Source: Eustoma russellianum (lineage: Eukaryota; Streptophyta; Magnoliopsida; Gentianales; Gentianaceae). From it: DNA of 64,000 nt. The notes under the pieces are model-generated. The model was not told the DNA's origin, made no database searches, and saw nothing but the letters and a program-made list of their open reading frames with translations. The DNA is taken from positions 37,016,539 to 37,080,538 of the forward strand of contig AP025043.1 of NCBI GenBank assembly GCA_036186865.1, in the 5' to 3' direction. A program made the position numbers and the translations under genes. Every line of letters starts with the position of its first letter. Position 1 is the first letter of the stretch. Shown piece after piece: positions 47,209 to 57,853 of the stretch.

Positions 47209-47577
47209 GGGGTGTTTGGTCGTAGGCTCTTTATTAAAGGTATATGTTTTGAGGAATCCAAACCCATAAACGTTGTTTGTTTGTTAATATTAGAGGTATG
47301 AATTTCGGATTGATATCTGAGTATTTGGTAATGTATATCGTTTTTTGATATACTAGCTCCCATGTCTATCAATATGGGAAAATAAGGGTATAGGTTTCAA
47401 ACCGATCAACACCGCCTGCGGACAACGGTGTCGGTCCGCCGCCGATTACCATTCCTGCCGGTCAAAATTCTGGCCAATTTTTTGGCCGCCCAACTTCGAT
47501 GCACATTTCAATTTCGATACGTTTCAAACACCATCAGTGTCAATCATACTTATTCTCACTTCAATACCAAACAACTA
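47209..47577 (-). mobile_element. Harbinger-like MITE, copy 2, incomplete
   Basis: Reverse-oriented relative of 12526-12927. The shared strings (as complements) are GTCTATCAATATGGG, CGGTC and CCGGTC GC-rich centre, CACCATCA, and TTCTCACTTCAATACCAAAC. The distal end is lost. Confidence 0.6.
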
Positions 47578-48049
47578 TGACTTATTGGCACGGATTCAGG
47601 TCTTTGGTCATTCAGACCCAGATAACAGTATTGCTCTCACTCTACGCATGTCTCATTTCGTAATTTTTTGAAACAATTTCTCAATCCGAATACAACTTAT
47701 TCACTAGTTTTTAATGACAATAGAAGATTGAGCATCATGTTTTTTTGGTTCACCACTCTTGCAAAGTTAAAATGACGTTAGAATTTAGAATATCATGATG
47801 CTTAAAGAGAAAAAAACAAGAAGAAAAAAACATTTTAATTATGTACAATGGTTCTTAAGCTCTAATAGCTATAGTTGTAAAAAGAAACACATCCTAATAT
47901 TTGTAGTTGTTATACTACTTAAAATACTGACAAGTAGCATTTCTTGAAGTTTCACGGTTAGAAAATTATCAGATCCCTTAAAGAAAATTTTACTGAGCTT
48001 TTGTTTATAAAATAGCTGAACGAAATAAAAGAAGTAATCCGTTTCTCTT

Positions 48050-48322
48050 AACTTTTCATTTCTAATGGAGTCAATGACACACATTTACTTGACTTTGAAA
48101 TATCATGTAATAAAACAAAATGATTCACTAAATTGGTAGCGCTTCTTATATTGTGAAGTATCAGTTGATCGACACAGCTTGACGAAATTTTCATTATGGA
48201 TAATCAAGAAACAATTTCTGTGTGTTCTGACACATGGGTATAGTTGCGTACATTCGATCCTTCCATACTCCGTCATAGCGGAAGCCTTAAAGTAATGAGA
48301 TAATATTATTGTTGATGCATAC
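48050..48322 (+). mobile_element. SINE-A copy, full length
   Basis: Begins TTTCATTTCTAATGGAGTCA and ends TAATATTATTGTTGATG. Family core present. Confidence 0.82.
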
Positions 48323-48381
48323 CAAAAATGTGATTTGATTAAACTACTTGTTTTAGAAAGGGATTTATATACAATCAACTT

Positions 48382-48642
48382 GGAGCAAAAGGGTGTACCC
48401 TGGCCTTGAGGGCCTCAGTACCCAGTACCAAAGAGTGTTATGGAAGATGCAAATCAGGAACTCAGCAACCTCTTAGGTTGTGTGAGGACTTACGTAGTGA
48501 CTCACACAATGTGTCTCCTTGCAAACTAAGACTTCGGCCTGGCAGCAGAGGAACACCCACACTGTGCGTGTCTCTGAAATCGAACTTTTGTCTTTCTGAA
48601 AAAAATTACAACTCGAATACTAACTGAGATATGTCCGAGGCT
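48382..48642 (-). mobile_element. SINE-B copy, full length, with TSD
   Basis: 261 bp with a tRNA-like head (minus strand GGACATATCTCAGTTAGTAT). Flanked by TATACAATCAACTT (48368-48381) and TATACAGAATCAACTT (48643-48658). 3' end TTTTGCTCCA. Confidence 0.88.
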
Positions 48643-49467
48643 TATACAGAATCAACTTGCTAATTACATCACAGAATGTTCAAGTGAACGGACTTTCATA
48701 GATGCAAGAGACTTAAAGCAGTATAGTGTTCATTAACCATAATAAAACTACCATGTTTTACGTTATTTTAACTACAATATTAACCCAATCCAACATTCCA
48801 ACTGAAGATATGAAATTTTAACCGCATAGATTATTGATTTTAAATATTTCATACTTGGCAACTGGATTATGTCTTGAAAACTTTAACTAACTAATGATAC
48901 TTGTAACATTTATTTTATTCTTTTATGGTACCTTATCAATATTGAGTTTTTTATACTTTACCGAATCGGTATTAATATTTATGATGCATAGGTCTATATG
49001 CGGCAATGCAATTGAGAAATGCTTATTATAATTTAAGGAAGTCAAACTACTTTATTCAATATTCTTATTATAATCGTAGTAGGTTAATTGATGTAAACTA
49101 AATAAGTTATATAGTACTAATTTAAATGGTAGTATAGAGAATTCGACTATTAAAATATTCTTATTTGTTAAAATAGACAATATTTTTAAAACAAATCAAA
49201 AAAAAAAGAGTAGAAAAATATTTTGGACCGAGAAAGTATGCTATTTTTCGGTTACAGCAGGGACGAAAAGCGTAGAGCACTAGATACAAACTCTTGTTAC
49301 ATATAGAGCAAGCAACGTAGAAGATACCTAAAAATGGTATTTAATTCACTTATGAGACATGTATATTTTTTCGTGAAGGGAATGTATGAAACATATAAAC
49401 ATATGTATACATAATGATGACTGGCCAAATGTAAATAATTATTTGTAGCCCATTAAAAAAACCTTAT
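48643..49467. other. intergenic, AT-rich, nothing supported
   Basis: No gene or structured repeat was recognised. Confidence 0.4.
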
Positions 49468-49494
49468 TTGCACGCTCGTATATTTTTACATACA

Positions 49495-49804
49495 CTACAC
49501 GCATATGTGTATGTATACACAACATGTGTATGTATATGTGTGTGTATGCATATTAATGTATACATGCACACTTATATGTATATACATACACACACATTAA
49601 TATGCAAATATATACATGTATACGTGCACGCATGCACACATAGACAGAAAAACATACATACATATATACATATGTGTGACCGCGTGTGTATATGTATACG
49701 TATATGTACTCACACACATGCAAACACAAACATGTGTGTGTATACATACATGCATATATATATATACATATATATATATGTATATATATATATACAAACA
49801 TGTT

Positions 49805-49837
<33 letters not shown>

Positions 49838-49923
49838 GTATATATGTATGCATACACATACACATATGTGTGTGTATGCACATCATGGATGCACATACAT
49901 ACACACAGCCCCCCCCCCCCCCC
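49495..49923. repeat. complex CA/TG/TA microsatellite ending in poly(C)
   Basis: Alternating purine-pyrimidine sequence (ACACACAT, TGTGTGTA, TATATATA blocks) for more than 400 bp, closed by about 15 C residues (49909-49923). Open frames on both strands are a by-product of the repeats. Confidence 0.93.
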
Positions 49924-49960
49924 GGTATATACCACTGTGCAGAGTGAACATAAATTTTTT

Positions 49961-50069
49961 ACTCAAACTGGAAACTGCAAAATAGAAAATGATTGACATT
50001 TTGCTTGGCCATATACTCAAACTGGAAAACTGCAAAATAGAAAATAAATGACATTTTGTTTGGCCATAA
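49961..50069 (+). promoter_or_regulatory. tandem 54 bp promoter repeat of the MADS gene
   Basis: ACTCAAACTGGAAA...TTGGCCATA occurs twice (49961-50014 and 50015-50069). Each ends in a CArG-like string (GGCCATAT, then CCATAAATAG), and the second ends just before the TATA box. Confidence 0.8.
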
Positions 50070-50078
50070 ATAGAGTCT

Positions 50079-50086
50079 TATATATA
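50079..50086 (+). promoter_or_regulatory. candidate TATA box of the MADS gene
   Basis: TATATATA after GAGTCT, about 730 bp before the ATG. A CT-rich leader begins about 80 bp downstream. A leader intron is plausible (GT after CTGCAG at 50671 to AG before 50795). Confidence 0.5.
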
Positions 50087-50206
50087 CTTGCAAGGTTTCC
50101 TCATCACTGATCTTCTAACTTCAGACTCTCACATGAGAAAAAATAGCAAAGTAAAAGGTAATCACACACTCTCTCTCTCTCTTTCCATTTCAATCCTTCT
50201 TTTCTT

Positions 50207-50469
50207 GGACCAAAAGCTCATTCCTTGCCCTAAGAGCCACACCGTCTCAGCCTCAAGGAGCATTGTGAAGGATGCAAATCAAAAGCCCAACAGACTCCTA
50301 TGTTGGATGAGGATTTACGCAGTAATCCATACAAAGTGCCCCCCCACAAATCAGGCGTTCGGCCTAGCACTAGGGGAACACCCACTTTGTGCGTGTCACT
50401 GATTCGAATTCTTGAACTCTTTGAACAAATTTCAACCCGAATAATAACTGAGCTATGCCCTGAAACTCC
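50207..50469 (-). mobile_element. SINE-B copy in the MADS 5' leader region
   Basis: 263 bp with a tRNA-like head (GGGCATAGCTCAGTTATTAT on the minus strand). Flanked by the perfect 14 bp repeat ATCCTTCTTTTCTT (50193-50206 and 50470-50483). Confidence 0.9.
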
Positions 50470-50812
50470 ATCCTTCTTTTCTTATTCTCCACTAGTGGAG
50501 CTTTCCATATATCTCCTGTCTGCAACCAATTAGCCCTAAAAGCAAATCCACCATTCCTTCTTCTCACTTTTGCCACTTCTTCAATTGGCAATATTCTCGA
50601 TTTTTTTGCTCTCACACTTTCTTCTCCCGTTTCGTCTTTAGGGTTTTTTCTTGATCTGCCTCATCTGCAGGTGTTCCCTTTGTTCCTTTACTTTTAACTG
50701 ACTATTTCTAGAATTAATTCAAAATTTCTATGTTGTTGTACTAAATGTTATATTTTTTATCCTTATTTTTTTGTCTTGTGGTTGATAAACAAGGGTTTAG
50801 GGAAAAGGACAA

Positions 50813-50994
50813 ATGGTGAGGCAAAGGATTCAGATCAAGAAAATTGATAACTTGACAGCAAGACAGGTGACTTTCTCAAAGAGAAGAAGAGGTCTTTTCA
50901 AGAAAGCTCATGAACTCTCAACTCTTTGTGATGCTGAGATTGCTGTTGTAGTTTTTTCTGCAACTGGGAAGCTCTATGAATTTTCTAGCTCCAG
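50813..50994 (+). CDS. MIKC MADS-box gene, SVP/StMADS11 clade, exon 1
   Basis: 182 nt encoding the complete MADS DNA-binding domain: MVRQRIQIKKIDNLTARQ, then VTFSKRRRGLFKKAHELSTL, CDAEIAVVVFSATGKLYEF, and SSS at the exon end before GT. This is the standard exon 1 length of type II MADS genes. The HELSTLCDAE and FSATGKLYEF wording places it in the SVP/AGL24/StMADS11 clade, transcription factors binding CArG boxes that control flowering time, dormancy or inflorescence traits. The frame continues into exon 2 at 53632. Exons for the rest of the I, K and C domains lie beyond the window. No lesion is seen in exon 1. Confidence 0.95.
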
Positions 50995-51247
50995 GTTATC
51001 ATCATTTTCTTTTCTTTTTTATCTCTCTCCTCTCTCTCTATATATATATATAGACACACACATTAATGCATAATCTCAACTTGCTTGCTTGACTGATTTG
51101 CAAGTACATATTTTTATCAAGCTTCAAATTTCAATCACGTCAGGGGAAACTATATATTTTTCTTTTGGGTGGTGTTCTAGCTGTCCTTTTGCTTTTTGTT
51201 ATTTTGTGTGTGTTACTTTTTACTTATATGTAACGAATCAAGTTCTC

Positions 51248-51515
51248 CATTTCCTTTTGAATGACACATTTTTTTGACTTTGGTATATAATGAAATAAAA
51301 CAAAATGACTCAACAAATTGGTTGCGCTTCTTATATTGTGAAGTAGCGGTTGATCGATACAGCTTGACGTAATTTTAATTATGTGTCATCAGAAAACAAC
51401 CTCCGTTTGTTTCTAACACATGGGTATGGTTGCGTACATCTGATCCTCCCGTATCCCGCTATTGACGGAAGCTTATAAAACAATGGAGTAATGTTATTGT
51501 TGTACTTATATATAA
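51248..51515 (+). mobile_element. SINE-A copy in MADS intron 1
   Basis: CCATTTCCTTTTGAATGACA to GGAGTAATGTTATTGTTG. Full family core. Confidence 0.85.
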
Positions 51516-51671
51516 TGAAGTCTTTTGATATATTTCATGATCAAGAGGAAGTTGGGAAATTCGAGCTTAATGCAAGTTTTACATAATTATACATTGGACA
51601 TGATGGATCTTTAAATGGATTAAGAGAGGAGAAATCAAGAAAGTTATGGCTATTATCAGAAACGAAACTGG

Positions 51672-51845
51672 TTTAAGCTCCTACAACAACAACAACATTA
51701 CACATTGTCTTAGAGGCTCCAGTCTATAACGGAGTACGGGAGGTCGAATATACGCAAACATACCTATGTGTTAGAAACACACATAGATTGTTTTCTCATG
51801 ACTCATAATGAAAATTGCGTCAATTCTACAAATTGTTGGTAATAT
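51672..51845 (-). mobile_element. SINE-A 3' part, inverted, in MADS intron 1
   Basis: Starts with the reversed tail ACAACAACAACATTAC, then GGCTCCAGTCTATAACGG and CTCATGACTCATAATGAAAA. 5'-truncated. Confidence 0.82.
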
Positions 51846-52204
51846 ATATGTCTTAGGTTTATCTGATAATTTCGAGGTTAATTGCATCGTCACATGCTTA
51901 GAGCAAAGATAAAGGAACAAATATTGTGCTAAAACAGTACGGTAGCTTGATCTGTGTTACTACAAAAATGTCACTCGTGGTTTCTCTTATGTCTCATTGG
52001 ACAGATTTCCGCTTTCCTAGGTTTTTCAGAATCCACGAATACGTACTTTTTATAACATAATAATAGATTGTATTTTATATGTTTGAAAGCATTTTGTAAG
52101 TTTTGAGGGAAGCCTTCTGGACATCATGATTGTTGCTGACTGAACATAACGAAATGTCTGTTACATATTATCTTATTTTACAAATTTGAGATATTGTTTA
52201 TTGT

Positions 52205-52382
52205 GTTACAATATCTCGTGAAGTAGCAGTTGATCGAAATAACTTGACGTATCATTATGGGTCATCGGGAAACAACCTCTGTGTGTTTCTAACACATGAG
52301 TATGGTTATGTACATCCGACCTCTCATATCCCACTATAGGCGGGAGCCTCTAAGACAATAGGGTAATGTTAATGTTTATTGT
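52205..52382 (+). mobile_element. SINE-A copy in MADS intron 1
   Basis: GTGAAGTAGCAGTTGATCGA, GGGTCATCGGGAAACAACCT, TATAGGCGGGAGCCTCTAAG, GGGTAATGTTAATG. Confidence 0.85.
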
Positions 52383-53484
52383 GTGACAAAATAAAATATA
52401 CATGTTTAAGTGATATATAGTAAACCTATCCTTTGAAATCAAGGTCACTCGTTTAACTCCTTTTCTTTATGTGTGCATGTGTAGTGTTCATCTTAGGTGC
52501 TAGAAATACACATATGTGAGTATCCCCTTTTCTGTAGATGTACAAGGAAGAAAATCTAGTTTCATCCATTTCATGAAGACGACAGTGTGACAAAGTTGCA
52601 CCTGTTACCTTTTTTTCATATACAAATATATATACACATATATATATACACACTGATCAACCAGTGTCATAGTTTTACAGTTTTATGACAATGAAATGTT
52701 TTTAGACAATGGTCTCATAATTTAGTGTCATCAAAGAAACTTCTAGTTGTCTAGGTATGCCAACACCGATCGGTCGATGTCATATTTTTACGTTCGACAC
52801 ATCAAATTGAGATCAGTCTTACATATTAGTCTCTTATCAGTAGCTTATGATCGTTTCAATCATTGCAATATTGATCGTCGGTGTGTCATTTTAGGATCCG
52901 GTCTTGTGTTTTATAAAACACTATATTCTTTTGCAAAACTTTTTGAAATTTCATTCGATATTACAATTTTTTAAATCATAACAACATGCTATAACTCCAA
53001 CACATTTTGGTCTTCTTATCAAGTAATGAATATAGTCATTTATAAAGTTTAGAGGAGTAATTCTTTGGTCTCTTCATGCAGAATATATTCTTTTTCCAAA
53101 AACCTATACAGTATTTGTAAAAACTATACAAGTAGTGAAACTTATATATTCATCATGTAGGTAATATACGCTTTTAACAAATCTATACAACATTTTTCGA
53201 ACATATACACAGAGTCATTTACCTTTCAAAAGGCGAAAAAGTTACTCGCTTAGTTTACAGTTCTAACATCAACTTTTGAGGTGTCATTCAATTAGGGTGC
53301 CAATACACAATTTCCATCACCATGAAAAATGTGATGATACTACCATATATTGTATTAAATGATGTATTTATTAGTTGAAGTCTTCAATTTTATATGTCTG
53401 CATTTTATTGGATTAAGGAAAAAAATTGGAGTTTCCCATTGCTACATAGTGGATTATGTATCAATGTCACTCAAGAGACTAATA

Positions 53485-53565
53485 CTACAACAACATTACT
53501 CATTGCTTTAGTGATTCCTACCCATGGCAAAGTATGTGAGGGTCAGATGTACGCTCCTATCGGTT
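53485..53565 (-). mobile_element. SINE-A 3' fragment in MADS intron 1
   Basis: Reversed tail ACAACAACATTACTCATTG followed by a diverged GGAGCC and GTACATC region. Confidence 0.55.
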
Positions 53566-53631
53566 CAGAAATTTTCTTATGTAAAATGTTGTTATACTGA
53601 CATGAACCGATGAAATTTTCTTTTGTAAAAG

Positions 53632-53710
53632 TATGATGCAAATCATTGAAAGGCACAAACTTTGGTCAAGGACTTTGGAGAAGGAAGCCAAGCTGACCCT
53701 TCAGCCTCCT
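53632..53710 (+). CDS. MADS-box gene exon 2 (I region)
   Basis: 79 nt bounded by AG and GTAAGC, the expected size for exon 2 in this clade. In frame with exon 1 (phase 2) it encodes MMQIIERHKLWSRTLEKEAK, then LTLQPP. The family counterpart is the M-Q-I-L-E-R-type start of the I region. Exon 3 is not found before copia element 4. Confidence 0.88.
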
Positions 53711-54163
53711 GTAAGCTCCTATCCCTTAAGAAACTTCCTTCTGTAAGCTTTACTGGTTGAAAAGAGGCCTAAAATTCTGTGGCATATATGCCAAAAGATT
53801 TAATCTTACCATAATTGCAAATAATATTGGTGCATTCCCATTATGTATAATTGACTTACAAGACGAAATCATACTATGTTTTGTAAATAAAAACACAAAA
53901 AGATTTCTGCTGCAAGAATAATCCACCACCATCTTAGTTTTGCATCCTATAGATTCTTCAGGGAATCTCCTTTGAAATATAATGTTGGTGCATTCCTATT
54001 ATGTTATGTATCATCATCCTTTTCCAAAGCTTTGATAAAGGAGTATGGTGAGCATTTGATAAAAGTAGGATTTTGCAGGTCCGGAAAAGGGTCGGATCGC
54101 TTCGCGATCTGATCTACGAAGTCTTATCCTACACTTATTTGTACAAGAGGCTGTTTTCACAAC
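53711..54163 (+). other. start of MADS intron 2
   Basis: Begins GTAAGCTCC. It contains an Au-like SINE fragment at about 54075-54163 (minus strand AAACAGCCTCTTGTACAAAT, GATCCGACCCTTTTCCGG) that is cut by copia element 4. Confidence 0.75.
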
Positions 54164-55599
54164 TTGGTCCCTTAGAACACACTAGAAGGGGGTTGACTAG
54201 TGGGTTCACCAAGTATGGATATTTTCTGGATATTTTTCGTTTTGAATGCAACAAATACTTGGATGTGTTTTTTAAGAAAAATAAGAACTTGTAGAAAGGT
54301 AAAGAACACAAAGATGTATAGAGGTTCAAGAAATGACTCTACTCCTCTACCTTCTTGATTTTTCACAAGAAGGATTTTGAAAAGGGGATTGTTTTTTCTA
54401 TGGGGGGAAACAACAATCAAAAACAAAATCCAACAAGTTGGAAAGCTAGGAAACACGCCTAGACCACAACCGAGAATTCTAACCCTTTGAAGTTTAGCCT
54501 CCAAAGATCTTCTTTGCCCTCAAAGAAATCTTGTAAGGAGAATAGTGCACCACAACACTATCAACTAACTCTTCAAAGTCTAGAAAATTCAAACAAGAAG
54601 CACCCTTGCTCCTTGACCAACAATCTACACAGCCTCTCGCAAAGACTCACCAAGAAGAAGACTCTTCTTCTTCTTACAATAATCAATCTCAACAATAAAG
54701 TAAAAATGTACAAAGTTTACAACTATCTTGAGAGCTTGAGCTTTGAGAGAAAACTTGAGAGCATGAATGGTAGAAAGTTGGAGAAGAAGAGAAGAAAACC
54801 CTTCTTTTTATCAATCTTCAAATTCTTCCAGTTTGAAGCCACCTGCAGAGCTCATAATGGGTTTTGGCATCTTGTGTTGGTGTGTCCTCATCATTGGAGA
54901 TCTTCCCTTGGCATGTAGAAACACTTTTGGAGAGATTTCAAAAAAAAAAGCCAAGATTGGAAACCTAGCATCTTCAGGTTTGAGGGAGGACCTGTGAAAA
55001 TAACACTAAAAGAGGAGGGTACAAAGAGTCGACTGATGTTAGAAAGTGAAGCATAAGACCTTTGTAACGTTGGTCACATGAAGCGTCTAATGTGTTTAAT
55101 GAACAAGCGTTCGAAGTGACATGGAGCGCTTAATGTGAAAATGAAAAGGCGTTCGAAGTCACATAAAGCGCCTTATGTGGGTAGCTAAAGGCGTTCGAAG
55201 TCACATGAAGCGCCTAATGTCAGCCTTCATGCTTGTTCGAACTAATTATGACATTTCTTCAAAAAGTACTTGGTGTACGTGCCCATTTTGGGGGAAAAGT
55301 ACTTTTGACTTGGTGGTATAAATGAAGCGGCTAATGTAGGCTTTCAAAGTGTACTGCCTTTTTCCCAGAGCATATGAAGCGCCTAATGTAGGCGTTCGAA
55401 ATGTTCGGGTTTCCATACACTTCACATGAAGCGCCTAATGTAGGCGTTCAAAGTGTACTGGAATTCACCAAGGCACATGAAGCGCCTAATGTAAGCGTTC
55501 GAAGTATACCGACTTCCAACCACATCATATAAGGCGCCTAATCCATCGTTCGAAGTACAAACTTGTGCAAATCATCAAAACTTAAACTTTGTTTTAACA
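54164..55599 (-). repeat. element 4 3' LTR
   Basis: About 1436 bp. It matches 63010-64000 closely over the shared part (e.g. GGTCCCTTAGAACACACTAG, TGCAGAGCTCATAATGGGT). It ends TTTTAACA, next to a purine-rich AAAAAGAGGGAGAA on the minus strand (polypurine tract). The outer end is eroded (TTGGTCCC against TGTTAGGTCCC). Confidence 0.93.
55075..55560. repeat. U3 palindrome array of element 4
   Basis: Eight or nine repeats of ACATGAAGCGCCTAATGT (palindromic, GCGC centre) each followed by a CGTTCGAAG box, at 35-70 bp spacing, in the U3 just inside the LTR end. Confidence 0.88.
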
Positions 55600-55821
55600 T
55601 TCTCCCTCTTTTTGATGATTTCACAACATGGATAACTTTTTAAAGTTAGCTCCCCCTTAACTTATGCTCCCCCTCACTTGGTGCAAGAAAAAAATAACTT
55701 GGAAAGAACAAAGTGATGATGCAATTAACTGAACAACATCATCTAGAAATTAGCAAGGTAGCAAGTCAAGTTTTCTTGCAAAAAAATGAAATTATCACAC
55801 AATAACAACAACACAAAGAAA

Positions 55822-57175
55822 TTACATAGGATCATCAGCAGCACCTCCACTTGGAGGTGTGAACCCACTAAAACCAAAACCTCCACTAGCAGCAAAGTCA
55901 GAGAATCCACCCATGGATCCTTCAACACCGCCAAAACCGCCAGCAGCACCACCACCACCACTACCGCCAGCACCACCACTTTCTCCCCATAAATCATCAA
56001 AATTAGGGGGAAGAGCCCACGGACAGATATGCATGAAAGCATTTTTAACTGCAGCCATACAAAGTCCATTGCGTGCATGCCGAGCTTCATGCTCAGCATC
56101 ACGAAGCTGCAACTGTTGAACAGTCTGTTGAAGTGAGGCTACTTGTGATAGCAATTCAGATGAAATGCTTCCACTGCCATCTTCCTGAGGTCCTTCGTCA
56201 ACCTCATCAGCAAGATCAAGAATGGTAGTGGCCTTCCGTTTTTGAGAATCAATGGCTTGGGCGATGTTGTAGTTGTCGTAGAAGTCAGTTTTTGCAACTT
56301 GGGTCAGTTCAGTATCAGAAATTGTAATACCTTTTGACTTTAACAAGATTGTGATAATATTTGCAAAAGGTAATGCTTTGGACCCTTTTCGAAGAGCAGC
56401 AAACATGACTTCTAAGAAGATCCAGGCAAGATTCAGCTGCGTCTCATGTTTGATACGATAAGTGACATAGAAATCCATGTTGCTTGGATTTCTAGTAGAC
56501 TTACCATTTACGCAATAGGTGACCACAGCCAGCAGAATGCGATCCATCAAGGGCATGTTCTGAGTCTTCTTTGAGGGGAAATACCCCAAATCAAATTTTA
56601 CGTCCTGCTCACGGACGTCGTATTTGCTACTTCAGTCAAATATAGAGAAGTCACTTAATCCCTCGTTTCGAATTCTCAGAACTTCACAAATTTCAGGGAC
56701 AGTGAAGCTGAGAGGAGTATTGTCAATAATAGTGTGAAGGGAAAAAGGTTGAGACTCAGATTGTGGAGTGGCCCACATGTTTGCATAGAATAGCTTGGTG
56801 TGTTCGCGAGAGAATTTTTGCATATCAATTCTGGACCAAAGAGAGGTCCATCCTTGATGTTCAAGCAACGGGACAATTTGAAAAGCATTGCTAGTCTCAG
56901 GAAGATTACTGAGACAAAGCAATTTGAGTGGGATGATGGGACGATTGTTTGTATCCCATTCTTCAAATAGCAGCTTTGAGTACATCGATAGATGCACTCC
57001 TTTATCTGCATGATGGGGTGGTTTCTTGATGTCGGAGTCAAATTTTTTCAACCAAGGGAAAATTTTCCTTGGAGAGGTTTTCGCGAATGGAAATAATGTG
57101 TTGAGGTTCAACAACCCTAGCGGTTTGCTTGCGCTTGTGGCTGCGGGGGCGTTTGGAAAGACCTGCTGAAGCCAT
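55822..57175 (-). pseudogene. element 4 extra ORF (plant-transposon-protein-like)
   Basis: An additional ORF, sense to the element, between RNase H and the 3' LTR, about 450 codons. It starts at ATG 57175 with a basic stretch (SKRPRSHKRK, NLS-like). The central part (EHTKLFYANMW, PLSFTVPEICEVLRI, LMDRILLAVVTYCV) resembles the putative plant transposon protein domain known from extra ORFs of some LTR elements. A short coiled-coil (SSELLSQVASLQQTVQQLQL) and a Gly-rich tail follow. It is broken by a one-base insertion in an A-run near 57050 and an in-frame TGA at 56632. Function unknown. Confidence 0.7.
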
Positions 57176-57234
57176 CTAAGTGGTATGAGTGAAAGGGTTT
57201 GATAAGAGAATAAAAAGTGGATGGTCTAGCAGGG

Positions 57235-57420
57235 GCGTTTGGATTTGAGAAGAATAAGAGAAATGAGATTTTAAAAGAAATGAGGGAAGATAAAGGGTTA
57301 TTGGAAGTAAAGGAGGGAAAGATGATGGGAGAGTGGGATAGTGGGGGAGAGAGAGAGAGAGTACTTGAGGAAGAAGATGAAGAGGTGAAGGAGAAGAGGA
57401 TTTAGGAAAAAGGGAAGATT
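57235..57420. repeat. purine-rich tract upstream of the extra ORF
   Basis: The plus strand is almost all A and G (GAGGGAAAGATGATGGGAGA and similar). On the element's coding strand it is a CT-rich leader-like stretch ending about 60 bp before the extra ORF's ATG. Confidence 0.8.
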
Positions 57421-57529
57421 GGTCAGACGTGGGGAAGAGAGAAGGAAGGAAAAATGGCAGCAGGAATTGATAATCTTGATTGGCGTGAAAACTGAAGAGA
57501 CGGCAGAAAAGACAGTGAAGAAATAGGGT

Positions 57530-57800
57530 TTAGGCGCCTAAAGTGACTTCGAACAACTTTATGAACACAGATGAAGCGCTTAAAGTAACTTCGAACAGTT
57601 GTGGAAAAGTAGATTAAGCGCTTAATGCCACTTCGAACAAATGAACTCTTTTAGATGAGGCGCTTTATCTGACGTAGAACGCTAGTGATAAGAAACATAA
57701 AGCGCCTAATGTCACTTCGAACGAGTGACATTCTTAACATCAGGTGCTTGATGTGACATCGAACGCCTGAAGTAACTGTGATGAAGCGCCTTATGTATAC
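57530..57800. repeat. palindrome array upstream of the extra ORF
   Basis: Seven diverged repeats of GCGCCTAATGT or GCGCTTAAAGT, each followed by an ACTTCGAAC-type box (e.g. 57534, 57575, 57620, 57700). It is the same module as in the LTRs of elements 1 and 4. Confidence 0.85.
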
Positions 57801-57853
57801 TGACCTTGAAAATTTTGAAAATTTTCTTGCTCAAAACTCAAGATGGGTTATTA

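Larger units (their letters stand above)
50995..53631 (+). other. MADS intron 1, SINE-rich
   Basis: A GT-AG intron of 2637 bp with four SINE-A-family segments in both orientations and otherwise unassigned AT-rich sequence. Confidence 0.85.

Noticed and set aside
49468..49996. Several overlapping open frames of 60-160 codons on both strands
   Set aside because: They are translations of a CA/TG/TA microsatellite (Tyr, His, Ile, Cys, Val only).
55859..56119. Pro-rich plus-strand open frame
   Set aside because: It is the antisense of the Gly-rich tail of the element 4 extra ORF.
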